The position numbers and the translations under genes are program-made. This document shows positions 63,874 through 64,000 of a stretch of 64,000 bases of DNA, piece after piece. The stretch is from positions 1,043,501 to 1,107,500 of the forward strand of contig FSRD01000001.1 of the NCBI GenBank assembly GCA_900129675.1, given 5' to 3'. Under the pieces are notes generated by a model. The model was not told the DNA's origin. It saw only the letters and a program-made list of their open reading frames with translations, and made no database searches. The first letter of the stretch is position 1, and each line of letters starts with the position of its first letter. The DNA comes from Bradyrhizobium erythrophlei. GTDB taxonomy: Bacteria; Pseudomonadota; Alphaproteobacteria; Rhizobiales; Xanthobacteraceae.

Positions 63874-64000
63874 AGACACCTCCCTCACTTCGTTATGCTT
63901 GATCAGAACCGGTAACCACTCGATGCCGCAGTCGCCTTTCGCAAGACGGTCGGCGGGATCAATGAAAATGTCATCGCAGGTTGAGGGCCTCGACGCGCGG
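63874..64000. other. Upstream region of the esterase gene
   Basis: No gene is visible to the window edge. The segment probably holds the esterase promoter. Confidence 0.35.

Overview
The window is high-GC DNA that looks like a chromosomal segment of a Bradyrhizobium-type alphaproteobacterium (Nitrobacteraceae). The signs are many acyl-CoA catabolism genes, orphan periplasmic binding proteins, rhizobial-style small hypothetical proteins, and REP-like palindromes (GTCATTGCGAG..., GTCATTCCGGG..., GTAGGGTGGGCAAAG...) in the intergenic gaps. I see no rRNA, tRNA or CRISPR array.

Layout. (1) 1-9.1 kb: surface/secretion locus. It holds the 3' part of a giant cadherin/VCBS/beta-helix protein with a metzincin-type zinc motif and a type I secretion-like C-terminus, three tandem tail-collar (microcystin-dependent protein) paralogues, a GNAT acetyltransferase and a DUF6916 protein. 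(2) 9.4-15.5 kb: AidB-like acyl-CoA dehydrogenase, iron-containing alcohol dehydrogenase and acyl-CoA ligase, then a secreted PHB-depolymerase-type esterase. (3) 16-21.5 kb: a complete five-gene Dpp/Opp-type ABC importer. (4) 21.5-32.1 kb, minus strand: biotin-dependent acyl-CoA carboxylase (both subunits), acyl-CoA synthetase, BKACE enzyme, AraC regulator, GST and two acyl-CoA dehydrogenases, together a CoA-thioester degradation cluster of unknown substrate. (5) 32.3-41.6 kb: binding proteins, a di-haem cytochrome, an MFS transporter, an NAD(P)-binding protein and two frameshifted genes. (6) 41.6-56.0 kb: an integrative element. (7) 56.4-64 kb: amidohydrolase, a GAF-AraC regulator, a histidine-kinase-like protein whose H-box His is Pro, and a tannase/feruloyl-esterase-family enzyme.

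The most interesting part is the 14.4-kb element at 41,609-55,988. It splits a tctC/Bug-type binding-protein gene: the 5' part (41,072-41,620) and the 3' part (55,977-56,402) join in frame across an exact 12-bp direct repeat, CCCTACAAGGGC, found at both junctions. A tyrosine recombinase lies just inside the right end. Both ends carry the same paired site TGTCCCGG-N3-TGTCCCGG in the same orientation, which are candidate arm-type integrase sites. From the integrase inward, eleven minus-strand genes run as one block: int, hypothetical, AlpA/Xis-like, DUF3102, winged-helix protein, five small proteins, coiled-coil protein. Inside the winged-helix gene lies a 135-bp cluster of up to eight copies of TGTCACCTGA in both orientations, including a perfect 26-bp palindrome. 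It is a candidate replication origin or operator array within its own gene, as in lambda O. The left half is plus-strand cargo of different composition: an AlbA_2 (Schlafen-type) protein, a GIY-YIG-like protein within a segment bounded by perfect 20-bp inverted repeats, and several broken genes (SRAP/YedK, DNA ligase). No capsid, terminase or conjugation genes are visible. The element resembles a phage satellite or mini-integrative element with defence-like cargo; that reading is inference.
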